The position numbers and the translations under genes were made by a program. Of a stretch of DNA of 64,000 nucleotides, positions 1 through 7,624 are shown piece after piece. Position 1 is the stretch's first letter; each line of letters begins with the position of its first letter. The notes under the pieces were generated by a model that saw only the letters and a list, made by a program, of their open reading frames with translations, had not been told where the DNA came from and did not search any database. Origin of the DNA: Thermococcus stetteri (GTDB lineage Archaea; Methanobacteriota_B; Thermococci; Thermococcales; Thermococcaceae); assembly GCF_017873335.1 (NCBI RefSeq), contig NZ_JAGGKB010000004.1:1-64000 (forward strand). The letters are read 5' to 3'.

Positions 1-140
1 ATTTTGCCGAATTCTTTGAATTGTTTGAGCCTCTGGTAGTTGAGTTTGTTCCAGATTATTGCTGTAGCGTGAGCTAACTCGAAGAGTGTTTTCTCCTGCT
101 CCTTTGATGGTTGGAGTTTGACTGTTACTGCTCGCTTCAT
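1..140 (-). CDS. tnpB: TnpB (IS200/IS605 OrfB) N-terminus, cut by window edge
   Basis: The reverse strand encodes a start of TnpB type, MKRAVTVKLQPSKEQEKTLF, followed by a helix reading ELAHATAIIWNKLNYQRLKQF. This is the N-terminal domain of the RNA-guided nuclease encoded by IS200/IS605 and IS1341 elements. Only 46 codons are present because the gene runs off the window, so intactness cannot be judged. No tnpA lies upstream in the window, which fits a tnpB-only element. An element-end hairpin lies about 80 bp upstream. A related but dead tnpB is at 57431-58410. Confidence 0.85.
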   Translation of the reverse strand, partial: MKRAVTVKLQPSKEQEKTLFELAHATAIIWNKLNYQRLKQFKEFGK

Positions 141-218
141 TCTAATGTTATGGTATGGTTTTTGGGCTTTAAAAAAAGATTGCTTTCCTTATCGAGCGTC
201 AATCTACCAAGCACCGTA

Positions 219-256
219 CCTCGCACTGAAGGGCGAGGCTTGTTAAAAAGAAAAAA
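219..256 (-). repeat. IS200/IS605-type element-end hairpin
   Basis: CCTCGC and GCGAGG pair around a short loop containing GAAGG, followed by an A-rich tail (AAAAAGAAAAAA). The same hairpin plus A/G-rich tail recurs at 19332-19370 and, in altered form, at 58904-58942 beside another IS200/IS605 element. It lies 5' of the tnpB fragment, so it is probably the left end of that element. Confidence 0.55.
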
Positions 257-778
257 TCACGAGGAGGAGTGCCCCAGTGTACATGAAAGCAGATACCCCT
301 CGAATCCCAGGAGAAGCGAGAGTGCCGAGAGAAAGGCCATTGACCCCGAAGTGAGAAGGGGGTGCTCAATCTCCCTCCCAAAGATGGTTTTCATTGAACT
401 GAGCCTTATCGTCGCTATCCCCAGGATCACCAAAAGACCGACTTCAAAGTAGTCGGAGCTTCCAGCAATTACAACCATTATGATGACGATAATGGTGATT
501 ACTCCAAAAAGCCAGTAGAGAGGTTTTTTGCCCCCGTTAGCGGAGACAAAGCTCTCTATCTGAATTCCAGCCATTAGAATGATAGTAAACTCTAGAAGGG
601 ATATCCAGGGCGAATCAAATCCCCTCTCCTCCAGAAGTGTGGTGATGAGAAGGACAATACCTCCCTCCAGCGCCCATGAGGAGCGGTACATGAGCGGGTT
701 CCTCTTCGAGAAGAACCCCACAATGACAAAAACGGCAAGTATGAAATTCGGTATCCACAGGAGAGGGCACACCATCAT
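257..778 (-). CDS. Hypothetical polytopic membrane protein
   Basis: About 173 residues, mostly hydrophobic, with several predicted membrane spans (for example the LLWIPNFILAVFVIVGFF and GVITIIVIIMVVIAG segments). I do not recognise the family. The start at 778 forms an ATGA overlap with the stop of the upstream gene (775-1224), which suggests coupled translation; a GTG at 784 is an alternative. It is the last gene of a minus-strand operon with other small membrane proteins and RecA-like proteins. It ends directly at the hairpin of the neighbouring IS200/IS605-type element. Confidence 0.7.
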   Translation of the reverse strand: MMVCPLLWIPNFILAVFVIVGFFSKRNPLMYRSSWALEGGIVLLITTLLEERGFDSPWISLLEFTIILMAGIQIESFVSANGGKKPLYWLFGVITIIVIIMVVIAGSSDYFEVGLLVILGIATIRLSSMKTIFGREIEHPLLTSGSMAFLSALSLLLGFEGYLLSCTLGHSSS

Positions 779-1224
779 AGCCACCTCGACACCCGTTCAT
801 ACGCTACCATCGCAGAGTACAGCAGAAAGAGCATGGATATAAACAGGGTGAGGTATGCGAAGTAATAGATGCATGGACTGTCCTCGACCAGCTCGTAAAA
901 TCTGAGCCATGCAAAGGCCACTATTAGCCACGACGCCACGCGAAGGTTCCTTTTTTCAAAGCGCGTCAGCATTCTCGACGAAAGGAGCGCCCATAGTACC
1001 AGCAGGATTATAGAGAGGAAAAAGGCCAGAAAGACCCACAGCTCTAGACCGTAGGTCTCTGCTCCATCCAGGGAAACAACGATCACCGGAAGGAAGACCG
1101 CCGCGATCTGGAGAAGAAGCTCCTTCTCGGCCCTGAACCCTCTGAGCTTCACAACTGGAAGTGCGTAGAGGACACCCCCAATCAGAGCCCCTGCCTGGAA
1201 GATGTACTCTCGAAAAGATGTCAT
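775..1224 (-). CDS. Hypothetical membrane protein
   Basis: 149 residues with about four hydrophobic segments (AALIGGVLYALPVV-like, LWVFLAFFLSIILLVLWALL, SWLIVAFAWLRF and YLTLFISMLFLLYSAMVA regions). No recognised domain. An AGGA sequence lies upstream of the ATG at 1222-1224, and the 3' end overlaps the next gene. The operon position suggests it works with the flanking small membrane proteins, but nothing in the sequence shows a function. Confidence 0.7.
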   Translation of the reverse strand: MTSFREYIFQAGALIGGVLYALPVVKLRGFRAEKELLLQIAAVFLPVIVVSLDGAETYGLELWVFLAFFLSIILLVLWALLSSRMLTRFEKRNLRVASWLIVAFAWLRFYELVEDSPCIYYFAYLTLFISMLFLLYSAMVAYERVSRWL

Positions 1225-1236
1225 GGGAGTAAGTCC

Positions 1237-1410
1237 TCATAGAACCATCGAGAGTCCTGCAATAAAAATTCCCATGAGGTGGAGATTCCACTTACATCCC
1301 TTTAAGTAGCCACTCAGCTTCCTAAGGACTATCGAGAAATAACCGAACGCCGCAAGTGTCGTTAACACCACTAACATGTAAACGAGGATCCTTTCATCCA
1401 AGGGGCTCAC
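1237..1410 (-). CDS. Small hypothetical membrane protein (57 aa)
   Basis: A short ORF starts with GTG at 1408-1410, inside the end of the upstream RecA-like gene (17-nt overlap). It encodes one strong membrane span (LVYMLVVLTTLAAFGYFSIVL) and a second hydrophobic stretch near the C terminus (HLMGIFIAGLSMVL). Gapless packing between two operon members and an open frame of this composition support a real gene. Its family is unknown to me. Confidence 0.55.
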   Translation of the reverse strand: MSPLDERILVYMLVVLTTLAAFGYFSIVLRKLSGYLKGCKWNLHLMGIFIAGLSMVL

Positions 1411-1999
1411 CTACTATAACCTCTCCGTTTTTGAACTCGATTCTGTAGAACCCGCTGACGCCCGAGGGGGACTTTTTTACCCTGATTCCCCTCACTATCG
1501 TGAACCCCTCGATGACCTCGGATATTTCGAGGACGTGGATCGCGCTGACCTCGAAGGCGACCCTCTCCCTCTCCGACAGGAACCTCTTGTCGAGGAGTGC
1601 GAGCAGTATGAGGCGGCGCTCAAGCGCTATCTCCGTGAGCTGGGAGAAAAACCTCTGGATTACCTCGGCTGTGTGGAAGAGGAACAGTGGCTGGAAGAAG
1701 AATACTCCCACGTAGCTATCCTTCGCGACTTCCCTTACTATGTTGGTGGTCTCAAATAGTTTCTCTGGGCTAACGTCCTGCCCGACAACAATGAACCTCG
1801 CTCTTTTTATATTCGCTTTCTCCTCTAGAAAACGCTTTATCTGAGGGGTCGCGAATATCATTGCCCTCTCCTCATTGGCCTTGAGGAAGTTGAAGAAGAT
1901 GTCCACTCCAAGGTCTCCCACGGTAAGTATGAGTATCGAGCTCCCTGGTTTAATGTCCCCAAGGAGCTCGTCGAGCTTTGGAACCTCGAGTTTCATCAC
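1394..1999 (-). CDS. RecA/KaiC-superfamily-like protein lacking Walker A
   Basis: 201 residues with the fold signature of KaiC-like RecA proteins: KLDELLGDIKPGSSILILT at the N terminus, then alternating strands and helices. The P-loop GxxGxGK(T/S) is absent; the position reads PGSSILILTVGD. It overlaps the KaiC-domain pseudogene upstream by 4 nt, so the two were probably a functional pair. ATP hydrolysis by this subunit looks unlikely. A similar pair of Walker-less proteins is at 55012-56414. Confidence 0.6.
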   Translation of the reverse strand: MMKLEVPKLDELLGDIKPGSSILILTVGDLGVDIFFNFLKANEERAMIFATPQIKRFLEEKANIKRARFIVVGQDVSPEKLFETTNIVREVAKDSYVGVFFFQPLFLFHTAEVIQRFFSQLTEIALERRLILLALLDKRFLSERERVAFEVSAIHVLEISEVIEGFTIVRGIRVKKSPSGVSGFYRIEFKNGEVIVGEPLG

Positions 2000-2647
2000 C
2001 TCCCGCCTTCTAGAACCCCAAATTTAAAACATGGACTCACGCTTTTAATTTTGATACCCCGGAGGGGCTTTCCCCTCTGTTCAAGTACCCTCAGCTCTAT
2101 TACCCCACTCACAAGGTACTTCTCGATGTCGTTCTCGTTCAGCTCAGAGGTGAATACGACCGTAGAGTCATAGCTGTAGATCACTTTCAGAAACGTCATG
2201 AACGCCCTTCTGTATTGGAGTTCATCTTTAATCGTGAGCTTGAGCATCGTTACGGGGTCTATGACTATTCTGGAGTAGTGTTCGGCACTAAGCTCCTCAC
2301 TTATTGCCTCCGTAAGCTTCTCAAAGCTGACCGCAAAGTCCTGATACAAAACATCGGCGAAAATGCTCTTCTTTTTCCCAACGGGGGTCGCATCCACAAG
2401 CTTTAAGTTAGGGTGAGCAAGGTCAAACCCAAAATTCTTCATGTCCTCTTTTAGAGAAGAGAGGGACTCCTCAAGGGTAATATACAAACACTTCTCTCCG
2501 TTTCTCAGTCATTCCATAATAAACTGCATGACCATTGTTGTCTTCCCCGCTCCAGGCCCACCTTCTATCAGGTAAGCCCTACCAGGGATGAGGCCGCCGT
2601 TGAGCATCTCATCAAGGCCCTCAATTCCTGTCCGAAATTCTCTTCAT
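1996..2647 (-). pseudogene. KaiC-domain ATPase, broken by frameshift and in-frame stop
   Basis: Reading upstream of the open C-terminal part (start at 2487) recovers a KaiC-like N terminus: [20 protein letters not shown], then a Walker A (GGPGAGKTT), then MVMQFIME. Here an in-frame TGA interrupts before LRNGEKCLYITLEES. The ATG at 2645-2647 is in a different frame from the TGIEGLD segment, so there is also a one-base frameshift near the start. The C-terminal part keeps the Walker B-like strand (YSRIVIDPVTML). The family are RecA-like regulatory or signalling ATPases. A programmed event cannot be excluded, but two lesions favour decay. Confidence 0.7.
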
Positions 2648-2786
2648 GAATTTACACCATAGACAATACAACCTAAAACCTAAAATAAACATTGTCATTA
2701 ACCATAGAAACTCGCAAATTCCAGGTTAAAACTACATGAATTCCAAAAAATACTCAAAGGGAAAAACAGAGGAGAAGAGCGAGTAA

Positions 2787-3134
2787 TCACTCAAGCTCGA
2801 CCTCGTTCTCCCAGAGGCCGTGGATGTTGCAGTGGCTGAGCGCGTAGAGCTTGCCCTTCTTCTCCGTCCTGAAGAAGAAGACTGCCCTCGGCTCGGTGAG
2901 CGGGTCGGTGTGGTTGGTGAAGGCTACCTTTCCGACGAGTATCGGGAAGGCCCCGTCTTCTGGATGGAACCAGAGCTGTATCCAGGCGATGTGGTGCTCG
3001 GGGGTGTTCGGGTGGGGTATCTCCTTGCCGACGCTGACCTCGACCTTGACGAGGTCGCCCTCCTTCTCGTACTCTATAACGGGGACGTGCTTCTCCCCCT
3101 TCCAGTCTCCACTCTTTATGGTTCCGCTAAGCAT
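2787..3134 (-). CDS. sorA: Superoxide reductase (neelaredoxin type)
   Basis: A 115-residue protein that reduces superoxide to hydrogen peroxide at a non-haem Fe(His)4Cys site. The family ligands are visible: GEKH near residue 15, HPNT and EHH in the middle, and SHCNIHG near the C terminus (Cys and His ligands). The start at 3132-3134 is chosen because it gives the normal family N terminus (MLSGTIKSGDW) and has GGTGGG just upstream; the longer GTG-started frame would run into the rubredoxin stop. It is the last gene of rubrerythrin-rubredoxin-sorA. Rubredoxin is its known electron donor in Thermococcales. Confidence 0.95.
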   Translation of the reverse strand: MLSGTIKSGDWKGEKHVPVIEYEKEGDLVKVEVSVGKEIPHPNTPEHHIAWIQLWFHPEDGAFPILVGKVAFTNHTDPLTEPRAVFFFRTEKKGKLYALSHCNIHGLWENEVELE

Positions 3135-3145
3135 CTCCCACCACC

Positions 3146-3307
3146 TCACTCAATCTTTTCAAACATGTCCTTGGGAGCGCCACAGAGCGGGCAGACCCAG
3201 TCATCAGGGAGGTCTTCGAACTTGGTTCCGGGGGCTATTCCGCTATCCGGGTCGCCCTCATCCTCATCGTAGATGTATCCACAAACTATGCACTTCCACT
3301 TGGCCAT
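3146..3307 (-). CDS. rub: Rubredoxin
   Basis: 53 residues, the usual length for Thermococcales rubredoxin, starting [20 protein letters not shown]. Two CxxC motifs (CIVCG and CPLCG) bind the single iron atom. It passes electrons to superoxide reductase and rubrerythrin, whose genes lie immediately downstream (11-nt gap) and upstream. The order matches the oxygen-detoxification operon known from anaerobic archaea. An upstream AAGG serves as ribosome binding site. Confidence 0.95.
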   Translation of the reverse strand: MAKWKCIVCGYIYDEDEGDPDSGIAPGTKFEDLPDDWVCPLCGAPKDMFEKIE

Positions 3308-3388
3308 TTCCTTTCACCACCCTAATGTTATTAGCCAGACCTTATAAAGTTTGCGTCTCAAACCTGTGGAAAGGGAAAATCAAAAGGC

Positions 3389-3904
3389 TCACTCAAAGAC
3401 TACGAACTTGTCCCTTGGGGCACCGCAGACGGGACAGTACTCGGGGACCTCATCCACCGCCGTGTAGCCGCAGACCGGGCAGATGTAAACCTTCTTTATC
3501 TCGATGTCCTCACCCTTCTCGGCCTTCTCCTTAGCCTCTTTGTAGAGCTCGGCGTGTATCTTCTCGGCCTCGAGGGCGTAGTGGGTCGTCCTCACGGCTT
3601 CCTTCTCCTCCTGGAACTCTGCGGAGTTCTTGTAGACGGGATACATCTCCTCAACCTCGAAGGTCTCGCCCTCTATGCACATCTGAAGGTTCTCCGGTGT
3701 TTTGCCAAGCTTGCCGAGGGCTATGAAGTGGTTTTTAGCGTGAACGAACTCGGCATGGGCAATTGCCCTGAAGAGCTTGGCGATGTTGTGAAGTCCTTCT
3801 TTCTCCGCCTGCTCCGCAAAGATCAGGTACCTCATGTGGGCCATGCTTTCGCCAGCGAAAGCCTCCTCCAGAAACTTCCGGGTCATTTCCCTCTTCACTA
3901 CCAT
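3389..3904 (-). CDS. rbr: Rubrerythrin
   Basis: 171 residues: an N-terminal four-helix di-iron ferritin-like domain (EEAFAGESMAHMRY, then HAEFVHAKNH, then HYALEAEKIHAELY) and a C-terminal rubredoxin-like domain with CPVCGY and CPVCGA. The enzyme reduces hydrogen peroxide using electrons from rubredoxin. It heads the operon with rubredoxin and superoxide reductase. A TATA box (TTTTTATACC on the minus strand) lies about 45 nt upstream, and a composite transposon is inserted right behind it. Confidence 0.95.
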   Translation of the reverse strand: MVVKREMTRKFLEEAFAGESMAHMRYLIFAEQAEKEGLHNIAKLFRAIAHAEFVHAKNHFIALGKLGKTPENLQMCIEGETFEVEEMYPVYKNSAEFQEEKEAVRTTHYALEAEKIHAELYKEAKEKAEKGEDIEIKKVYICPVCGYTAVDEVPEYCPVCGAPRDKFVVFE

Positions 3905-3948
3905 TAGGCAACACCTGAAAAACTGTCATCCCAGATTTGTACTTTGAG

Positions 3949-3957
3949 GTATAAAAA
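3949..3957 (-). promoter_or_regulatory. TATA box of the rubrerythrin operon
   Basis: Minus-strand TTTTTATACC lies about 45 nt upstream of the rubrerythrin start. The 8 bp just upstream (AAACATTT on the minus strand) are the duplicated target of the composite transposon, so the position of the archaeal BRE is at the insertion boundary. Confidence 0.6.
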
Positions 3958-3962
3958 TGTTT
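3955..3962. repeat. 8-bp target-site duplication, left
   Basis: AAATGTTT immediately precedes the outer terminal inverted repeat (CGCTCATCTA) of IS1595 copy 1. The identical octamer follows the outer end of copy 2 at 7625-7632. Eight base pairs is the duplication length known for the IS1595 family. Confidence 0.85.
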
Positions 3963-4815
3963 CGCTCATCTAGGTATTCTGGTTGATATTAGTTCTGGGA
4001 ACCACCCCCACCTGTTATTCAAAAGCAACGCCAGAAAGTCCAAATAACCCTGCAACTCAAGCTGGCACACGATACTTCCTCAGATAAGCCCTCAGAAAAC
4101 CATGCCTGTTCTCACAACTGTTAACATGCTCACAACGTGCAAACTCCCTTTCAGAATGATTAACCCGCTCATGAGAACTGATAACCCCCAAACCCTCCCT
4201 CAGAGAATCATAAATGGAATACTCGTCAGTAAAAACCTTCAGTTCGCCCGCAATCAAATTTCCAACCCGCTGCTTGAGTTTCTGAGGAAAATCCCGCAGA
4301 TTCTCAAAGACAAGAAAGAGAACTTGCCCTGTTCTTCGAGCCACGAGAGTCGCGTGCGGGTAAACTTCGTCAATTTCAATAACATCCTCCAGCCTGACTT
4401 TAGAGTTTCCGGCTATCCTCTGCACTTCGTGGACGAAGTTTAGGACTGCTTGGTAGTCCCTGTTGAGTTCTTCTGAGATTAGTTTGGTGCTTTTGTGTGG
4501 CATTGACCCGTTAAGTCATTTCGTTGATTGGGAATTTGCGGTGGTCGAATATTGTGCCTGTTAAGTCGTTGAAGTGTTTTCTGCAGTTTTTGCAGTGGTA
4601 TTTCTGGGCTCTTTTCGGTGTGTGTCCGTTTTTCTGGATGTTTTTACTGTCGCAGTATGGGCAGGTTACTCCGTCTGGCCAGCGGATTTGTCTGATTGTC
4701 CTGTAACACTCTTCTGGGTCTGGTAAGAATAATCTTCGGGCGATTATGTCGTTTGTAATTACCCCTGTCATGAAGAAAACTTAAAAACCTTTCAGTCACA
4801 ATAAGTAGATGAGCC
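3963..4815 (-). mobile_element. IS1595-family element, copy 1 (defective)
   Basis: An 853-bp copy with imperfect terminal inverted repeats: CGCTCATCTAGGTATT at the left and, read inward from the right, GGCTCATCTACTTATT. Compared with copy 2 it has an in-frame loss of about 93 bp just after the first catalytic Asp region, a rearranged stretch near 4500-4520 that breaks the frame, and altered sequence near 4055-4070 that truncates the C terminus. Confidence 0.85.
3966..4771 (-). pseudogene. IS1595-family transposase, copy 1, broken
   Basis: The N-terminal segment (4511-4771) holds a zinc ribbon with CPYC and CKNC and ends prematurely after FPINEMT. A second segment (4057-4503) has the ISXO2-like DDE domain: EIDEVY with the first Asp, FTDEYSIYDSL with the second, and HVNSCENRHGFLRAYLRKYR with the HxN...E signature. 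It stops early after KYRVPA where copy 2 continues for about 30 residues. The basic linker expected after EVYPHA is missing. This copy cannot make a normal transposase. Confidence 0.85.
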
Positions 4816-4830
4816 TAAAATAAACGGAAA

Positions 4831-5007
4831 TCACTCGGCGGGAGCATAATAGCATCTCTTCGGAGAAATTATTTTTCCTTCCTTTTTGAGCTTTTTAATG
4901 ACTTTATCTACCTCTTTCTTGTCAATTCCAGCCAGTTCAGCTATTTCAGCGCTTTTTAAGGGTCTTCCTGCTTCTTTTAAAACTTTGAAAACCAACTCCT
5001 CGCTCAT
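4831..5007 (-). CDS. Small winged-helix DNA-binding protein (58 aa)
   Basis: A compact helix-turn-helix protein: SEELVFKVLKEAGRPLKSAE, then a recognition-helix region (AGIDKKEVDKVIKKLKKEG), then a wing (KIISPKRCYYAP). The start at 5007 is preferred because AAGGTGATGG lies 4-8 nt upstream; earlier GTG and ATG codons sit inside that sequence. It resembles archaeal single-domain wHTH regulators. It lies in the transposon cargo, downstream of gapN on the same strand with an 82-nt gap. A role in controlling gapN is possible but not shown. Confidence 0.75.
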   Translation of the reverse strand: MSEELVFKVLKEAGRPLKSAEIAELAGIDKKEVDKVIKKLKKEGKIISPKRCYYAPAE

Positions 5008-5089
5008 GGCCATCACCTTAAAATTTGCATTAAAAATTAAATCTTCGAACTTATAAAGTTTTCAGTTCAAAACAAAAGAGGGGAGAAAA

Positions 5090-6610
5090 TCAAAGGTACT
5101 CCCACACACCGTAGCCCTTGAAGTTGTGCACTATCGTTTTTGTTGTTGTAAGTTGCTCGACAGAGTAGCCTATGCCCTCTCTTCCCACACCGCTGTCCTT
5201 CATGCCTCCAAAGGGGTAGTAGCCTATCCCGTGCCTCGGGTACTCGTTGATGAAGACGCTCCCAACTTCAAGCTTTCTCGCAACCTTCCTTGCCCTCCTC
5301 TCGCACTCGCTGAAAACAGAAGCATCCAGTCCAAAGCGGGAAGAATTAGCTATGGCAACTGCCTCGTCTTCATCCTTGACCTTGATAAGTAGGGTGAGCG
5401 GGCCAAAAACGTCCTCTTGAAAGGCCCTAAGCTCTTTAACCTTCTCTTTGTCCACTTCAAGGAGTACTGGCCACACATAGTTGCCCTCTCTTTTGAATCC
5501 GGTCAAAGGCTTCGCTCCCTTCTCTATGGCGTCTTTGTAAATCTCTTCAATATAATCCGCAGAATGTTTGTCAATAAGGGGCCCCATTACAGCGTTTTCA
5601 TCCTCTAAGGGGTTTTTGGGTTCTATCTCTTTCAGCTTTTCGAGAATCTTTGCTTTTAACTCTTCATAGATTTCTTCCTGAGCTAAGATGAGCCTTATTG
5701 CATCGCATCTCTGACCGGAGTAGCTCACCATGCCCTTAATGATTTTTTCACTCGCAAGCTCTAAATCCGCATCATCCAAAACTATCGCAGGGTCTTTGCC
5801 GCCAAGCTCAAGGTGGTAGGCTTTTATGCCGCCGGTCTTTATGATGTGCTCCCCAACCTCTGTGCTTCCGGTGAAGGTTATGGCCCTTATACGCTTGTCC
5901 TTTACCACATCATCCATGAATCTTCCAGGTATTGTTAGGAGGGCAAAGCTCTCCTTAGGGAAGCCCGCAAGTTCTAAGACCCTGATGAAGAGAAGTGCCG
6001 CAAGAGGATCTGCGGAAGCAGGTTTTAACAGCACAGCATTTCCACTGAAAAGGGCGGGTATTACCTTTGTGGCAGAGATGAACAGCGGATAATTGAATGG
6101 ACTTATTGCCAAGATAACTCCATATGGTTCCCTTTTTACTATTCCCTCACTCTCGAGGGTCTCTTCACTCCAGTCTCCGGGGATGTAATCACCAAGCATT
6201 CTCCTTGACTCAAAGGTAGTTTTTTCGAGCCTTTCAATGGTGGCTTTTGTTTCCCCAGTTGCATTGCTCTTTGGCTTGCCGGCATCGAGGATTAGAACTC
6301 TTACGAAGTCGTCAAAGGCCTCCCTCATTAATTGTGCCGCCTTTAAAAAGCTTTCTATTCTCTTTTCTCCAGGATAGTTCCTTATTTCTTCTCTTCCTTT
6401 TTCATAAACTGTGGAAAGAATTTCCTCGATTTGTTCCTTGCTGAGCCTTGAAACCCTTGCTATAATGCTGCCATTTATAGGGCTCCTAATATCGGAAAAA
6501 CTTTCTCCAAAGACCCACTCCCCAGCGGCGTAGGTCTTAAATTCGGGGACACCATCTTCGCCAATCCTGTATATCTCATTAAAGATTTTGTCATGGACAA
6601 GTTTGTCCAT
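5090..6610 (-). CDS. gapN: NADP-dependent non-phosphorylating glyceraldehyde-3-phosphate dehydrogenase
   Basis: 506 residues of the aldehyde dehydrogenase superfamily, strongly resembling Thermococcales GapN, which oxidises glyceraldehyde-3-phosphate to 3-phosphoglycerate in the modified Embden-Meyerhof pathway. Visible landmarks are the cofactor-binding region (SPFNYPLF, KPASADPLAA), the Gly motif FTGSTEVG, the general-base Glu in LELGGKDP and the catalytic Cys in YSGQRCDA. The gene is intact. By eye its codons look more AT-rich than those of nearby core genes. It is the main cargo of the composite transposon. Its TATA box (TTTTATAGG) lies within about 10 bp of the inner end of IS copy 2, so its upstream control region is IS sequence. 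Confidence 0.9.
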   Translation of the reverse strand: MDKLVHDKIFNEIYRIGEDGVPEFKTYAAGEWVFGESFSDIRSPINGSIIARVSRLSKEQIEEILSTVYEKGREEIRNYPGEKRIESFLKAAQLMREAFDDFVRVLILDAGKPKSNATGETKATIERLEKTTFESRRMLGDYIPGDWSEETLESEGIVKREPYGVILAISPFNYPLFISATKVIPALFSGNAVLLKPASADPLAALLFIRVLELAGFPKESFALLTIPGRFMDDVVKDKRIRAITFTGSTEVGEHIIKTGGIKAYHLELGGKDPAIVLDDADLELASEKIIKGMVSYSGQRCDAIRLILAQEEIYEELKAKILEKLKEIEPKNPLEDENAVMGPLIDKHSADYIEEIYKDAIEKGAKPLTGFKREGNYVWPVLLEVDKEKVKELRAFQEDVFGPLTLLIKVKDEDEAVAIANSSRFGLDASVFSECERRARKVARKLEVGSVFINEYPRHGIGYYPFGGMKDSGVGREGIGYSVEQLTTTKTIVHNFKGYGVWEYL

Positions 6611-6656
6611 TTGTAATCACCGATATATACTATTGCACATACCTATAAAAGGTTTT

Positions 6657-7624
6657 CGCTCATCTAGGTATTCTGGTTGATATTAGTTCTGGGAACCACC
6701 CCCACCTGTTATTCAAAAGCAACGCCAGAAAGTCCAAATAAGCCTGCAACCACCTGAAACTAACACCACGATACTTCCTCAGATAAGCCCTCAGAAAACC
6801 ATGCCTGTTCTCACAACTGTTAACATGCTCACAACGTGCAAACTCCCTTTCAGAATGATTAACCCGCTCATGAGAATTAATAACCCCCAAACCCTCCCTC
6901 AGAGAATCATAAATGGAACACTCGTCAGTAAAAACCTTCAGTTCTCCCGCAATCAAATTTCCAACCCGCTGCTTGAGTTTCTGAGGAAAATCCCGCAGAT
7001 TCTCAAAGACAAGAAAGAGAACTTGCCCTGTTCTTCGAGCCACGAGAGTCACTACCGGCGGTTTTCCGGACTTTGCAGTTCCCCTGCCACGCTTGTGCCT
7101 GCCTCTCCGCCTGGGACTCTTTTTTTAAAGCCTTTACTGCCGGCGTGCGGGTAAACTTCATCAATTTCAATAACATCCTCCAGCCTGACTTTAGAGTTTC
7201 CGGCTATCCTCTGCACTTCGTGGACGAAGTTTAGGACTGCTTGGTAGTCCCTGTTGAGTTCTTCTGAGATTAGTTTGGTGCTTTTGTGGGGCATTGACCA
7301 GATTATGTAAAGCATTTCGTTGATTGGGAATTTGTGGTGGTCGAATATTGTGCCTGTTAAGTCGTTGAAGTGTTTTCTGCAGTTTTTGCAGTGGTATTTT
7401 TGAGCTCCTTTCGGCGTGTGTCCGTTCTTCTGAATGTTTTTACTGCCGCAGTATGGGCAGGTTACTCCGTTTGGCCAGCGAATTTGTCTGATTGTCCTGT
7501 AGCATTCTTCTGGGTCTGGTAGGAATAATCTTCTGGCGATAACATCGTTTGTGATTACCCCCGTCATGTTGAGTACTTAGGAAGAAAACTTTAAAGCCTT
7601 TCAGTCACAATAAGTAGATGAGCC
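6657..7624 (-). mobile_element. IS1595-family element, copy 2 (near full length)
   Basis: A 968-bp copy with the same terminal inverted repeats as copy 1 (CGCTCATCTA at the left, GGCTCATCTA read inward from the right). It carries a full set of transposase motifs, interrupted only by one frame change at an A7 run. Its outer end is followed by the AAATGTTT target duplication. It is the most complete of the four copies in the window. Confidence 0.9.
6660..7567 (-). CDS. IS1595-family transposase in two frames joined at an A7 run
   Basis: Frame one (7567 down to 7052) has the zinc ribbon (CPYC...CKNC) and the first catalytic Asp (EIDEVYPHAGSKGFKK). Frame two (to 6660) has VTLVARRTGQVLF, the second Asp (FTDECSIYDSL) and HVNSCENRHGFLRAYLRKYR. 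At TTT AAA AAA AGA a -1 step restores the basic linker KKSPRRRGRHKRGRG that the IS1595 fold expects between them. With that step a protein of about 300 residues results. The A7 could be a programmed slippage site or an inactivating indel; the sequence alone does not decide. Confidence 0.75.

Larger units (their letters stand above)
3963..7624. mobile_element. Composite transposon (IS1595 copies around wHTH gene and gapN)
   Basis: Two IS copies in the same orientation (3963-4815 and 6657-7624) enclose a 1.84-kb cargo holding a small wHTH gene and gapN. The outermost ends are terminal inverted repeats, flanked by a perfect 8-bp direct repeat AAATGTTT. The inner ends show no such match to each other or to the outer flanks. 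This is the pattern left when two IS ends and everything between moved as one unit. Copy 1 is damaged, so present-day mobility would depend on copy 2 or on a transposase supplied in trans. Confidence 0.85.

Noticed and set aside
6611-6656. Glycolytic motif in the gapN leader
   Set aside because: Only a half-like GTGATT is present; the partner half TATCAC with a 5-bp spacer is missing.
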